A stretch of DNA of 64,000 nt from Bradyrhizobium sp. SK17. Lineage in GTDB: Bacteria > Pseudomonadota > Alphaproteobacteria > Rhizobiales > Xanthobacteraceae. The translations under genes were made by a program, and so were the position numbers. The notes beneath the pieces are model-generated. The model had not been told where the DNA came from, searched no databases, and was given only the letters and a program-made list of their open reading frames with translations. The DNA is taken from NCBI RefSeq assembly GCF_002831585.1, contig NZ_CP025113.1, positions 62,001 to 126,000 of the forward strand, written 5' to 3'. Positions 54,921-63,723 of the stretch are shown one piece after another (the stretch's first letter is position 1; the number at the start of each line of letters is the position of its first letter).

Positions 54921-55418
54921 GTGCCAGTCAGTCTCAACGTTCCATTCCTGCTCAGCGTCGCCGGTGCATTTCTCGCCAGTGCAGCGGTGGCTGTCACCTA
55001 TGTCTGGCCGGCGCTCCGCACCTGGCCGCGCCACGAGGCGCTCCGGCTGCTTGCGGCCTTCCATGCCTTCCGGTTCCTCGGGATGAACTTCCTGGTCACC
55101 GGCTTCGTGTCGCCGGACGTGAACCCGGTATTTGCCGGCGCGGTCGGCTGGGGCGATCTGACCGCGGCAACTCTCGCGCTGCTTTCGATGGCGGCACTGT
55201 CGTGGCGCTGGCCGATCGCCATTCCGCTCGTCTGGCTGTTCAACGTCTGGGGCACGCTGGATCTGCTCAACGCCTACTACATGGGCGCGACGGAGAACGC
55301 GGATCCCGGCCTGTTCGGCGCTGGCATCTATATTCCAGCGCTGTATGTACCGCTGCTGCTGGTCAGCCACGTGATGGTGTTCATGATCCTGATGCGGGCG
55401 AAGAAGGCAGAAGCGTAG
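54921..55418 (+). CDS. Small integral membrane protein of unknown function
   Basis: A protein of 165 residues with about five hydrophobic segments (FLLSVAGAFLASAAVAVTYV, FHAFRFLGMNFLVTGFV, LTAATLALLSMAAL, PIAIPLVWLFNVWG, LYVPLLLVSHVMVFMIL). It starts with GTG after cagaggaaacc. Probably co-transcribed with the exported protein before it. Family not recognised. Confidence 0.68.
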   Translation: MPVSLNVPFLLSVAGAFLASAAVAVTYVWPALRTWPRHEALRLLAAFHAFRFLGMNFLVTGFVSPDVNPVFAGAVGWGDLTAATLALLSMAALSWRWPIAIPLVWLFNVWGTLDLLNAYYMGATENADPGLFGAGIYIPALYVPLLLVSHVMVFMILMRAKKAEA

Positions 55419-55432
55419 CGCGCCCTTCCCTT

Positions 55433-55538
55433 TCGTCATTCCGGGGCTCGCGAAGCGAGAGCCCGGAATCCATCAGGCCACATAACGCATGGAGTAATGG
55501 ATTCCGGGCTCGTGCTTCGCACGCCCCGGAATGACGAA
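55433..55538. repeat. Palindromic intergenic element B
   Basis: ttcgtcattccgggg (from 55433) and ccccggaatgacgaa (to 55538) are inverted copies, each with an inner hairpin (ctcgcgaagcgag and cgtgcttcgcacg). The whole can fold as a long double hairpin between two gene ends. It may also act as a terminator for both sides. Confidence 0.7.
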
Positions 55539-55554
55539 GAGAGAAAACTCCACC

Positions 55555-56010
55555 TCAAAACGGCAGCGCCACGCCGGTCTTGATCTCTTTCAGGATCACG
55601 TTGGTGCGGACGTGGCGAATGCCGGGAATGCGGAACATGAATTCGTCCAGGAATCTATTGTAGGCGTCCATGTCGCGCACCACGACGCGCAGATGATAGT
55701 CGGCGTCGCCGGTGGTCGCGAAACATTCCAGCACCTCGCGGCGCTTCGTCACCCGTGCGACGAACTCGTCGACGAACTTGACGTCGTGACGCTCGAGCGA
55801 GACATGCAGGATCGCCGAGGTCGCAAAGCCTGCGGGCTCGCGCGCGACCAGCGCGGAATAGCCCGAGATGACGCCGGACTCTTCCAGCGCGCGGACCCGG
55901 CGCCAGCACGCCGAGGTCGACATCCCGACCGTGTCGGCCAGCTGCTGGTTGGTGGCGCGGCCATCCTTTTGCAGTTCGGCGAGAATCCGCGCGTCTTGCT
56001 CTTCGACCAT
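55555..56010 (-). CDS. Lrp/AsnC-family transcriptional regulator
   Basis: A regulator of 151 residues. The HTH is LQKDGRATNQQLADTVGMSTSACWRRVRALEESGVISGY, followed by the RAM effector domain (AILHVSLERHDVKFVDEFV, FATTGDADYHLRVVVRDMDAYNRF). It is divergent from the indolepyruvate ferredoxin oxidoreductase gene, so it probably senses an aromatic amino acid and controls its breakdown (inference). Confidence 0.93.
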   Translation of the reverse strand: MVEEQDARILAELQKDGRATNQQLADTVGMSTSACWRRVRALEESGVISGYSALVAREPAGFATSAILHVSLERHDVKFVDEFVARVTKRREVLECFATTGDADYHLRVVVRDMDAYNRFLDEFMFRIPGIRHVRTNVILKEIKTGVALPF

Positions 56011-56166
56011 GCGTCAGCTCCAATTCGGTAGACTTTACCACACGGGCCACAAATTTGCGAATCTCTACCGATTTTTGACTATCGATCGAACAGATAGGTA
56101 AGACCTACCAGGCATCAGGGCATAGCCTCGTCCGGTCAGACATTGCGATTCCCGGAGGGGTCAGTC

Positions 56167-59100
56167 ATGGGCCAGATGCCGCTGCTCGACGCCTACCAGC
56201 TCTTCGACCGCTACAGCCGCGAGCACGGCCGCGTCTTCCTCACCGGCACGCAGGCGATCGTCCGCATCGTGCTGGACCAGGCGCGGCGCGACCGTGTGGC
56301 TGGACTCAACACCGCGGGCTTCATCTCCGGCTATCGCGGCTCGCCGCTCGGCGGCGTCGATCTCGAACTATGGAAGATCAAGCAGCTGCTGACCGACAGC
56401 CGCATCGAATTCCTGCCCGCCGTGAACGAGGACCTCGCGGCGACCGCGGTGCTCGGCTCGCAGCAGGTCGAGACGCAGAAAAACCGTCAAGTCGATGGCG
56501 TGTTCGGGCTGTGGTATGGCAAGGGTCCGGGCGTCGATCGCTCCGGCGACGCGCTGAAGCACGGCAATGCCTATGGCTCCTCGCCGCACGGCGGCGTGCT
56601 GGTCGTCGCCGGCGACGACCATGGTTGCGTGTCGTCCTCGATGCCGCATCAGTCCGACGTCGCTTTCATGAGCTGGTTCATGCCGACACTGCATCCGGCC
56701 GATGTCGGCGAGTATCTCGCGTTCGGCGAATATGGCTACGCGCTCAGTCGATTTTCCGGCATGTGGGTCGGCTTCAAGGCGATCTCGGAGATCGTGGAGT
56801 CCGGTGCCTCGGTCGCGCTGTCTGCACCGCGCCGTTTCATACAGCCGGATTTCGTGCCGCCACCGGGCGGCCTGCATTATCGCTGGCCGGATCTGCCGGG
56901 CCCGCAGATCGAGGAACGGCTGGAGGCCAAGAAGCACGCGGTCTATGCCTTTGCAAAAGCCAATCCGATCGACCGCCGGATCTACGACGTGAAGGACGCA
57001 CGCTACGGCATCGTCACGACTGGCAAGGCGCATCTGGATCTGATGGAGGCGCTGCGGCTGGTCGGGCTCGACGAAGCCGCGTGCCGACGCTTCGGCATCG
57101 ACATCTACAAGGTCGGCATGGTGTGGCCGCTGGCGCTGCACGACGCGATGGAGTTCGTGAAGGGCAAGCGCGAGATCCTGGTGGTCGAGGAGAAGCGCGG
57201 CATCATCGAGAGCCAGTTCAAGGAGTACTTCTACGACTATCCCGGGTCGAAGCCGGAGCGGATGGTCGGCAAGCATGACGAAACCGGCGCGCGGCTGATC
57301 TCCTGGACCGGCGAATTGTCGCCGCGGATGCTGGCCGACGTGCTGGCGCGGCGGCTCGATCCGATGTTTCCCGAATTGCAGCTCGCCCGTCGCGTCGCCG
57401 CGCTCGTGCCCGAGCAGGACCGCATGATCGCAGTGCCGGGCGCTGCGCGCACGCCGTATTTCTGCTCGGGCTGCCCGCACAACACGTCGACGAAAGTGCC
57501 CGAAGGCTCGACGGCGCTGGCTGGCATCGGCTGCCATTTCATGGCGAGCTGGATGGACCGCGAGACCTCGTCGCTGATCCAGATGGGCGGCGAAGGCGTC
57601 AATTGGGCAGCGTCGTCGAAATTCACCGGCAATACGCATGTGTTCCAGAATCTCGGCGAAGGCACCTATTATCACTCCGGCTCGATGGCGATCCGCCAGG
57701 CGATCGCGGCGAAGACCAACATCACCTACAAGATCTTGTTCAACGACGCAGTCGCCATGACCGGTGGTCAGCCGGTCGACGGCCCGGTCAGCGTGCAGGC
57801 GATCGCGCATTCCGTGCGCGCCGAGGGTGTGTCGCGGATCGCGCTGGTGTCGGATGATCCCTCGCATTTCTCGTCGGCGGATCTGCCCGCTGGCGTCACG
57901 ATCCATCCGCGCGAAGACATGGACGCCGTGCAGCGTGAGCTGCGCCAGATGTCCGGCGTCACCGTGCTGATCTATCAGCAGACCTGCGCCACCGAGAAGC
58001 GGCGGCGGCGCAAGCGCGGCACGGTCGTCGATCCGGCAAGGTTTGCGTACATCAACGACCTCGTCTGCGAGGGCTGCGGCGATTGCTCGGTGGAATCCAA
58101 TTGCCTCAGCGTCGAGCCCAAGGAGACGCCGTTCGGCCGCAAGCGCAAGATCAACCTGTCGACCTGCAACAAGGATTTCTCCTGCCTCAACGGCTTCTGC
58201 CCGAGCTTTGTCACCGTCGAGGGCGGGAAACGACGGGCCAAGGGCGCGAGCGCGATCGATCCGCTGGCGCGCGCCGCCGCGCTGCCGGCGCCGGAGTTCA
58301 CGACACTCGACACGCCCTATGATCTCCTCATCACCGGGGTCGGCGGCACCGGCGTCATCACGGTCGGCGCGCTGATCGCGATGGCCGCGCATCTCGAAGG
58401 TCGCGGCGTCTCGGTGCTCGACTTCACCGGCTTCGCGCAAAAATTCGGCCCGGTGCTGAGCTTCCTCCGGCTTGCAGCTACGCCCGATGCGCTGCACCAG
58501 GTGCGGATCGACCAGGGCGCGGCGGATGCCCTGATCGGCTGCGACCTCGTGGTCAGTTCGTCGGCCAAGGCGTCCGGCACCTATCGCAGGGGTATGCGCG
58601 CCGCGGTCAACATCGCCGAGATGCCGACCGGCGACGTGGTCCGCTTCCGCGACGCCGACCTCGCCTCGCCGGTTCGGCTTCGTGCCATCGAGCGGGTGAT
58701 CGGCCCAGGCAACCTCACCACGATCGACGCCAATGCGCTGGCCGAGCGACTGCTCGGCGACAGCGTCTACGCCAACATCATGATGCTCGGCTTTGCCTGG
58801 CAGCAGGGCCTGGTGCCGGTGTCGCTGGAGGCGCTGACCCGTGCGATCGAGCTCAATGCCGTCGCGGTCGAGCGCAACAAGCAGGCCTTGGCCTGGGGCC
58901 GGCTCGCCTTCGCCGATCCGGACTTCCTGCCGAAGTCCGAGCACGCGACAACCAACGCACCGGAGACGCTCGACCAGGTGATCGCACGGCGCGCCGACTT
59001 CCTGCGCGCCTACCAGGACGACGCGTATGCCGCACGCTACCGCGCAACCGTCGACCGCGTGCGCCGCGCCGAGGCCGCGCTCGGCAGCGAAGCGCTGACC

Positions 59101-59643
59101 GACACCGTGGCGCGCTCGCTGTTCAAGCTGATGGCCTACAAGGACGAGTACGAGGTGGCGCGGCTGCATATGCGGACCGGCTTCCTCGACGAGCTCAGGC
59201 TCGAATTCGACGGCGACTTCACGGTCCAGTATCACCTCGCGCCGCCCTTCCTGCCGGCGCAGCGCGACGCGCGAGGACGGCCGAAGAAGCGCGCATTCGG
59301 GCCATGGATCCAAGCCCCGCTGCGGCTGCTCGCGCGGCTGAAGGGGCTGCGCGGCACGGCATTCGACGTATTCGGCTACACCGCCGAACGTCGCGCCGAG
59401 CGTGCGTTGATCGTCTGGTACGAGGCGCTGATCGAGACCATGCTCGGCAAGCTCGATGCGGCGCGGTTGCCCGATCTCATCACGCTTGCGAAGGCGCCGA
59501 TGGAGATCCGCGGCTACGGGCCGGTGAAGGACGCCGCGATCGAAAAGACCAAGGCGGAGGTGGCGCGGCTCGCCGCGCAATTCACCTCCGCCCCGTCAGA
59601 TCAAGGCGACGGCTCAGGCCGCCGCGCCGCGCTTGGCGGGTGA
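56167..59643 (+). CDS. Indolepyruvate ferredoxin oxidoreductase, fused subunits
   Basis: A fused alpha/gamma-type 2-oxoacid ferredoxin oxidoreductase of 1158 residues that decarboxylates aryl pyruvates to aryl-acetyl-CoA. The N-terminal part has SGYRGSPLGGVDLELW; the ThDP region includes PYFCSGCPHNTSTKVPEGS and GGEGVNWAASS. Fe-S cysteines are in VCEGCGDCSVESNC near residue 632 and STCNKDFSCLNGFCP. The gamma domain opens LLITGVGGTGVITVGALI near residue 725. ATG 56167 follows ggagggg; a TTG at 56143 is less likely. Its end overlaps the convergent symporter gene by 30 bases. Confidence 0.93.
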   Translation: MGQMPLLDAYQLFDRYSREHGRVFLTGTQAIVRIVLDQARRDRVAGLNTAGFISGYRGSPLGGVDLELWKIKQLLTDSRIEFLPAVNEDLAATAVLGSQQVETQKNRQVDGVFGLWYGKGPGVDRSGDALKHGNAYGSSPHGGVLVVAGDDHGCVSSSMPHQSDVAFMSWFMPTLHPADVGEYLAFGEYGYALSRFSGMWVGFKAISEIVESGASVALSAPRRFIQPDFVPPPGGLHYRWPDLPGPQIEERLEAKKHAVYAFAKANPIDRRIYDVKDARYGIVTTGKAHLDLMEALRLVGLDEAACRRFGIDIYKVGMVWPLALHDAMEFVKGKREILVVEEKRGIIESQFKEYFYDYPGSKPERMVGKHDETGARLISWTGELSPRMLADVLARRLDPMFPELQLARRVAALVPEQDRMIAVPGAARTPYFCSGCPHNTSTKVPEGSTALAGIGCHFMASWMDRETSSLIQMGGEGVNWAASSKFTGNTHVFQNLGEGTYYHSGSMAIRQAIAAKTNITYKILFNDAVAMTGGQPVDGPVSVQAIAHSVRAEGVSRIALVSDDPSHFSSADLPAGVTIHPREDMDAVQRELRQMSGVTVLIYQQTCATEKRRRRKRGTVVDPARFAYINDLVCEGCGDCSVESNCLSVEPKETPFGRKRKINLSTCNKDFSCLNGFCPSFVTVEGGKRRAKGASAIDPLARAAALPAPEFTTLDTPYDLLITGVGGTGVITVGALIAMAAHLEGRGVSVLDFTGFAQKFGPVLSFLRLAATPDALHQVRIDQGAADALIGCDLVVSSSAKASGTYRRGMRAAVNIAEMPTGDVVRFRDADLASPVRLRAIERVIGPGNLTTIDANALAERLLGDSVYANIMMLGFAWQQGLVPVSLEALTRAIELNAVAVERNKQALAWGRLAFADPDFLPKSEHATTNAPETLDQVIARRADFLRAYQDDAYAARYRATVDRVRRAEAALGSEALTDTVARSLFKLMAYKDEYEVARLHMRTGFLDELRLEFDGDFTVQYHLAPPFLPAQRDARGRPKKRAFGPWIQAPLRLLARLKGLRGTAFDVFGYTAERRAERALIVWYEALIETMLGKLDAARLPDLITLAKAPMEIRGYGPVKDAAIEKTKAEVARLAAQFTSAPSDQGDGSGRRAALGG

Positions 59644-61104
59644 GATCAGGCTCACCACGACGGTCGCAATCACCGCCACCACGATGTTGAGCACGAGCGC
59701 CCCAAGCCCGACATAGAAGGTGTAGGTGGCATCGCCGAGCGAGATGCTGGCAAGCGGCTTCAGCCCGTTGCTCCACGCCGTGTAGGTGCCCCAGCCGATG
59801 CCGGCGGCCCAGCCGAGCAGCAGGCCCTCGGCGCGGAACCAGACCGTGAACAGGCCGAACACCAGCGCCGGCAGCGTCTGCACGATCCAGAGGCCGCCCA
59901 GGAGTTGCAGGTCGAGCGCATATTGCGTCGGCAGGAACAGGATGAAGGCGAGCGCGCCGACCTTCACCACCAGCGAGGTGATCTTGGCCACCGACGCCTC
60001 ACCGGCATGCGAGATGTCCGGATTGACGTAGGACTTCCAGACATTGCGGGTGAACAGATTGGCGGCGCCGATACTCATCACCGCCGCCGGCACCAGCGCG
60101 CCGATCGCGATCGCCGAGAATGCGAAGCCGGCGAACCATTCCGGGAACAGCGTCTTGAACAGCATCGGCACCACGTCGTTCGGCGACGTCACCTTGATGC
60201 GTGCGGCATAGGCCATGTAGCCGAGCAGTGCGATCAGGCCGAGCAGCAGCGTATAGGCCGGCAGCAGGATGGCGTTCTTGCGGATGGTATCCGCCGACTT
60301 CGAGGCGAAGATGCCGGTCAGCGTGTGCGGATACATGAAGGCCGCGAGCGCCGAGCCGAGCGCCAGTGTCGCATAGGGCAGATATTGGGCCCCCTTCAGC
60401 GTCAATCCGGTGGCGCCGCCCTTGGCCGCGAAGGCGTCGTTGGCGGCCGAGAACACCGCGCCATAGCCGCCGAGCTTCGACGGCACCACGACCACGGCCG
60501 TCAGCACCACGATATAGATCATGATGTCCTTGACGAAGGCGATCAGCGCCGGCGCGCGCAGGCCGGAGCTATAGGTATAGAGCGCGAGGATCACGAAGGC
60601 GGCGATGATCGGCAGCTCGCCGGTCAGGCCCATCGCCTTGATCACGACCTCCATGCCGATCAGCTGCAACGCGATGTAAGGCATGGTCGCCACCAGGCCG
60701 GTCAGCGCCACCGCGAGTTCGAGCGCGCGCGAGCCGTAGGCACCGTGCACGACGTCGGCTGCGGTGACATAGCCATTGGCATGCGCCTTCTTCCACAGCA
60801 CCGGCATGACCGCGAACACGAAGGGATAGACGATGATGGTGTAGGGCAGCGCGAAGAATCCGTAGGCGCCGACCGCGTAGACCAGCGCCGGCACCGCGAT
60901 CACGGTGTAGGCCGTGTAGAAATCGCCGCCGACCAGGAACCAGGTAATCCAGGTGCCGAATTGGCGGCCACCGAGACCCCATTCGTCGAGATGCTCGTTG
61001 ACCGGGCCGGATTTCCAGCGCGCCGCGAAGAAGCCCATCACGGTGACGAGAGCGAAGAAGAAGATGAAGACGGAGAGCGCCACCCAGGCGACGTGATCGG
61101 TCAT
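59614..61104 (-). CDS. Sodium:solute symporter (SSS family, MctP-like monocarboxylate carrier)
   Basis: Membrane carrier of 496 residues with about 13 hydrophobic segments. GGRQFGTWITWFLVGGDFYTAYTVIAVPAL and YPHTLTGIFASKSADTIRKNAI are typical of SSS proteins related to the rhizobial monocarboxylate permease MctP, which takes up lactate, pyruvate and alanine. gaggggg precedes ATG 61104. The DUF3311 gene lies just upstream, the usual pairing for this subfamily. Convergent overlap of 30 bases with the oxidoreductase. Confidence 0.9.
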   Translation of the reverse strand: MTDHVAWVALSVFIFFFALVTVMGFFAARWKSGPVNEHLDEWGLGGRQFGTWITWFLVGGDFYTAYTVIAVPALVYAVGAYGFFALPYTIIVYPFVFAVMPVLWKKAHANGYVTAADVVHGAYGSRALELAVALTGLVATMPYIALQLIGMEVVIKAMGLTGELPIIAAFVILALYTYSSGLRAPALIAFVKDIMIYIVVLTAVVVVPSKLGGYGAVFSAANDAFAAKGGATGLTLKGAQYLPYATLALGSALAAFMYPHTLTGIFASKSADTIRKNAILLPAYTLLLGLIALLGYMAYAARIKVTSPNDVVPMLFKTLFPEWFAGFAFSAIAIGALVPAAVMSIGAANLFTRNVWKSYVNPDISHAGEASVAKITSLVVKVGALAFILFLPTQYALDLQLLGGLWIVQTLPALVFGLFTVWFRAEGLLLGWAAGIGWGTYTAWSNGLKPLASISLGDATYTFYVGLGALVLNIVVAVIATVVVSLISPAKRGAAA

Positions 61105-61114
61105 GGCCGCCCCC

Positions 61115-61300
61115 TCACCGCTGCTCATCGGCATCGGGCTGGCGGCTGCGATAGACCAGCCAGATCAGCAGCGAGGAGATCGGCACCCAGGCGAGCTGGT
61201 ACCAGTAGAAGAAGGGAAAGCCGAACAGCGACGGCTCGGCGAAATTATAGAACGGTACCCATAGCAAGCCGATGAACGGCAGCAGCAACAGAATCCACAT
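61115..61300 (-). CDS. DUF3311 small membrane protein, symporter partner
   Basis: A protein of 61 residues with two hydrophobic segments, MWILLLLPFIGLLWVPFYN and FYWYQLAWVPISSLLIWLVY, the normal form of DUF3311. Its gene is 10 bases upstream of the SSS symporter, and such small proteins are regularly coupled to these carriers. Probably an accessory subunit (inference). Confidence 0.9.
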   Translation of the reverse strand: MWILLLLPFIGLLWVPFYNFAEPSLFGFPFFYWYQLAWVPISSLLIWLVYRSRQPDADEQR

Positions 61301-61448
61301 GGCCCACTCCCCAACCCGAGATCTGATTAGACCGGCGATGTTGCCGGTGTCCCGTCATCAACGACCCCAGGAACCATTTGTTGCGTCTAGAATCACGGTT
61401 GCGGCATGGCGATGCAAAAAGATGTGATCGCCGCGCCGGGCAACCAGC

Positions 61449-62420
61449 CTACTCGGCTTTGATGCCGGCGTCCTCAATCACCTTGCGCCAGCGCGCCTCC
61501 TCACCGGCAAAGTAGCGGTCGAGCTCTGCGGGCGGTGCAGCGACCATCACGAGGCCCTCATTGACGGCGAGCTTCTTGAAGGCCTCCGCCTGCACCGCCC
61601 TGGCGGCTGATTTGTTGAGACGGTCGATGATGTCGGGCGGCGTGTTCGCAGGTGCGTAAAGGCCGTACCAGGATTCCGCGGCGTAGCCCTGCACACCGGC
61701 TTCAGCGACCGTCGGCAATTGCGGGAACGACGGCGAACGCCCGGCCGACGTGACCCCGATCGCGCGCAACTGCCCGGCCTCGACCAGCGACGCACAGCTT
61801 GCCACCGTGGTGAACATCACCTGGATCTGGCCGCCGATCAGGTCGGTGATCGCCGGCGCCGCGCCCTTGTAGGGCACGGTGGTGAGATTGACGCCGGCCA
61901 TGTGCTTGAACAATTCGCCGGCGAGATGCGCCGAGGTGCCGGTGCCATAAGTGCCGTAGGACAGTTTTTCCGGATCGGCCCTGGCGGCGGCGATCAGGTC
62001 CTTGATCGACTTGATCGGCGACGCCGGATTGACCACGACGACATTGAACGAGCGCGCCACCAGCGCCACCGGCGCGAAGTCCTTGTGCGGATCGTAGGGC
62101 AGCTTGCGGTAGAGGCTCGGGTTGACCGCATTGGCGAAGGTCGCCATCAGCAGCGTGTAGCCATCGGGCGGGCTCGCCGCGACGCTCTGCGTGCCGATGA
62201 TGGTGCCGGCGCCCGGCTTGTTCTCGATGATGACGGTGACGCCGAGATCCTTTTGCATCTCCTGTGCCAGCGTACGCGCGACGACGTCGGTGCCGCCGCC
62301 TGGCGCGAACGGCACCACGATCCTGACCAGGTGATCGGGATAGGCGGCGCACACGGGCGTATGCAGCAGCACGGATGCTGCGAGCGCGAACAGAAGCGAT
62401 GCGAGGAGACGAAGCGGCAT
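61449..62420 (-). CDS. Tripartite tricarboxylate transporter substrate-binding protein (TctC/Bug)
   Basis: Periplasmic binding protein of 323 residues. The signal peptide is RLLASLLFALAASVLLHTPVCA; the Bug family marks are IVVPFAPGGGTDVVARTLAQ, NKPGAGTIIGTQSVA and YGTGTSAHLAGELFK. It would capture a carboxylate for a TctAB membrane pair, but no tctA or tctB gene is in the window, an orphan situation that is common for Bug proteins. ATG 62420 follows ggagcc. Confidence 0.9.
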   Translation of the reverse strand: MPLRLLASLLFALAASVLLHTPVCAAYPDHLVRIVVPFAPGGGTDVVARTLAQEMQKDLGVTVIIENKPGAGTIIGTQSVAASPPDGYTLLMATFANAVNPSLYRKLPYDPHKDFAPVALVARSFNVVVVNPASPIKSIKDLIAAARADPEKLSYGTYGTGTSAHLAGELFKHMAGVNLTTVPYKGAAPAITDLIGGQIQVMFTTVASCASLVEAGQLRAIGVTSAGRSPSFPQLPTVAEAGVQGYAAESWYGLYAPANTPPDIIDRLNKSAARAVQAEAFKKLAVNEGLVMVAAPPAELDRYFAGEEARWRKVIEDAGIKAE

Positions 62421-62520
62421 GGCAGGCTCCGGCGACAGGCGATGTATTCTTGATACACGCCCATGCCATGCAAGGGATGCCGGGCGGCCATGATGCTGGA
62501 GGAAGCGCTGAGCTATTGGT

Positions 62521-62625
62521 CCCGTCATCCTGAGGAGCGCGCAGCGCGTCTCGAAGGATGCACGGCCCGCGCTGTGGCCGATTCATCCTTCGAGACGCCG
62601 CTTCGCGGCTCCTCAGGATGACGGG
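62521..62625. repeat. Palindromic intergenic element A, copy 2
   Basis: The outer arms cccgtcatcctgaggagc and its inverted form bound about 105 bases; inner arms tctcgaaggat / atccttcgaga also pair. It is the same element as at 53091-53197. It lies between the TctC-like gene start and the LysR stop. Confidence 0.78.
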
Positions 62626-62669
62626 GAGAAATCGGAGTGCGTCCTTCTCGCAACGACGGCCTAACCGCC

Positions 62670-63581
62670 TCACGAATACGGATTGATCAGCTTCTGCTGT
62701 TCGGTGGCATGGCGCACCAGGAGATCGATGAAGATGCGGACCTTGGCCGAGAGATGATGACGGTGCGGATAGACCGCGTTCATCGTCAGTTCGACCGGCC
62801 GGTACTCGGGCAGCAGCCGCACCAATTGTCCCGACTCCAATTCGTCGCGGACCAGGAAGCCCGCCGCGAGGAAGACGCCGACACCGGCAAGCGCCGCGAG
62901 CTTCAGCGTTTCGCCGCTGTTGGAGAGCAGATTGCCGGAGACGCGCACCGCGGCCGGCGTGCCCTTGCGGTCGGTGAAGCGCCATTCGTCGCCGTAGGGG
63001 TAATGGGCATGGCGCATGCAGTTGCGCGCGGAGAGATCGGCGAGCTGCCCGGGCTTGCCGTGCTGCTCGATATAGCCGTGCGACGCGCACAGCACATGGC
63101 GCCAGGTCGCGATGGTGCGCACGATCAGGCTGGAGTCGGGCACCGGGGTCATGCGCACCGCGAGATCGTAGTTCTCGTCGATCAGATCGGCATTGCGCTC
63201 GCCGATCATGAGATCGATCTTGACCTCGGGATAGGTCGCCAGGAACTCGGCCACCGCCGGCGACAGGAACTGGACAAGATGGGTGTTGGTGAAGATGCGC
63301 AGCGTGCCGCGCGGCACCGATTGCTGCGCGCCCGCGACCTCATCGGCATGCTCGATATCGGCGAGGATCTGGACACAGCGGTCGTAATAGGCCTGGCCGA
63401 TTTCGGTGACGCTGACCTTGCGCGTGGTGCGGTTGAGCAGCCGGGCGCCGAGCCGGTCCTCCAGCGACTGGACGTGGTTGCTCACCATCGTGGTCGACAT
63501 GTTGAGCTTGCGGCCGGCCGCGGAAAAGCCGCCGGTGTCCACGACCCGGACGAAGGCGGTCAGACTGGTCAGGCGATCCAT
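62670..63581 (-). CDS. LysR-family transcriptional regulator
   Basis: A regulator of 303 residues. HTH: LTAFVRVVDTGGFSAAGRKLNMSTTMVSNHVQSLEDRLGARLLNRTTRKVSVTEIG. The effector domain includes LRIFTNTHLVQFLSP and IGERNADLIDENYDLAVRM. It is divergent from the HlyD-type gene with about 140 bases between starts and is likely its regulator. Confidence 0.92.
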   Translation of the reverse strand: MDRLTSLTAFVRVVDTGGFSAAGRKLNMSTTMVSNHVQSLEDRLGARLLNRTTRKVSVTEIGQAYYDRCVQILADIEHADEVAGAQQSVPRGTLRIFTNTHLVQFLSPAVAEFLATYPEVKIDLMIGERNADLIDENYDLAVRMTPVPDSSLIVRTIATWRHVLCASHGYIEQHGKPGQLADLSARNCMRHAHYPYGDEWRFTDRKGTPAAVRVSGNLLSNSGETLKLAALAGVGVFLAAGFLVRDELESGQLVRLLPEYRPVELTMNAVYPHRHHLSAKVRIFIDLLVRHATEQQKLINPYS

Positions 63582-63723
63582 CGTGCAAGGTCCGGATTAT
63601 CAGCGCTGGCTTGATAATGCTTCCAGTTTTATCGGGATTATCACAGCGGGAAGGATATTGCATCTAAAGGGCGATACCCGGCGCCCTTACTGGAAGGACG
63701 CGAATGTTCGACCGGAGGATGCC

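Noticed and set aside
56368..59580. A very long open frame antisense to the indolepyruvate oxidoreductase gene
   Set aside because: It is an artefact of high GC and third-position bias; its translation is rich in Arg, Gly and His and has no domain, while the plus strand has clear motifs.
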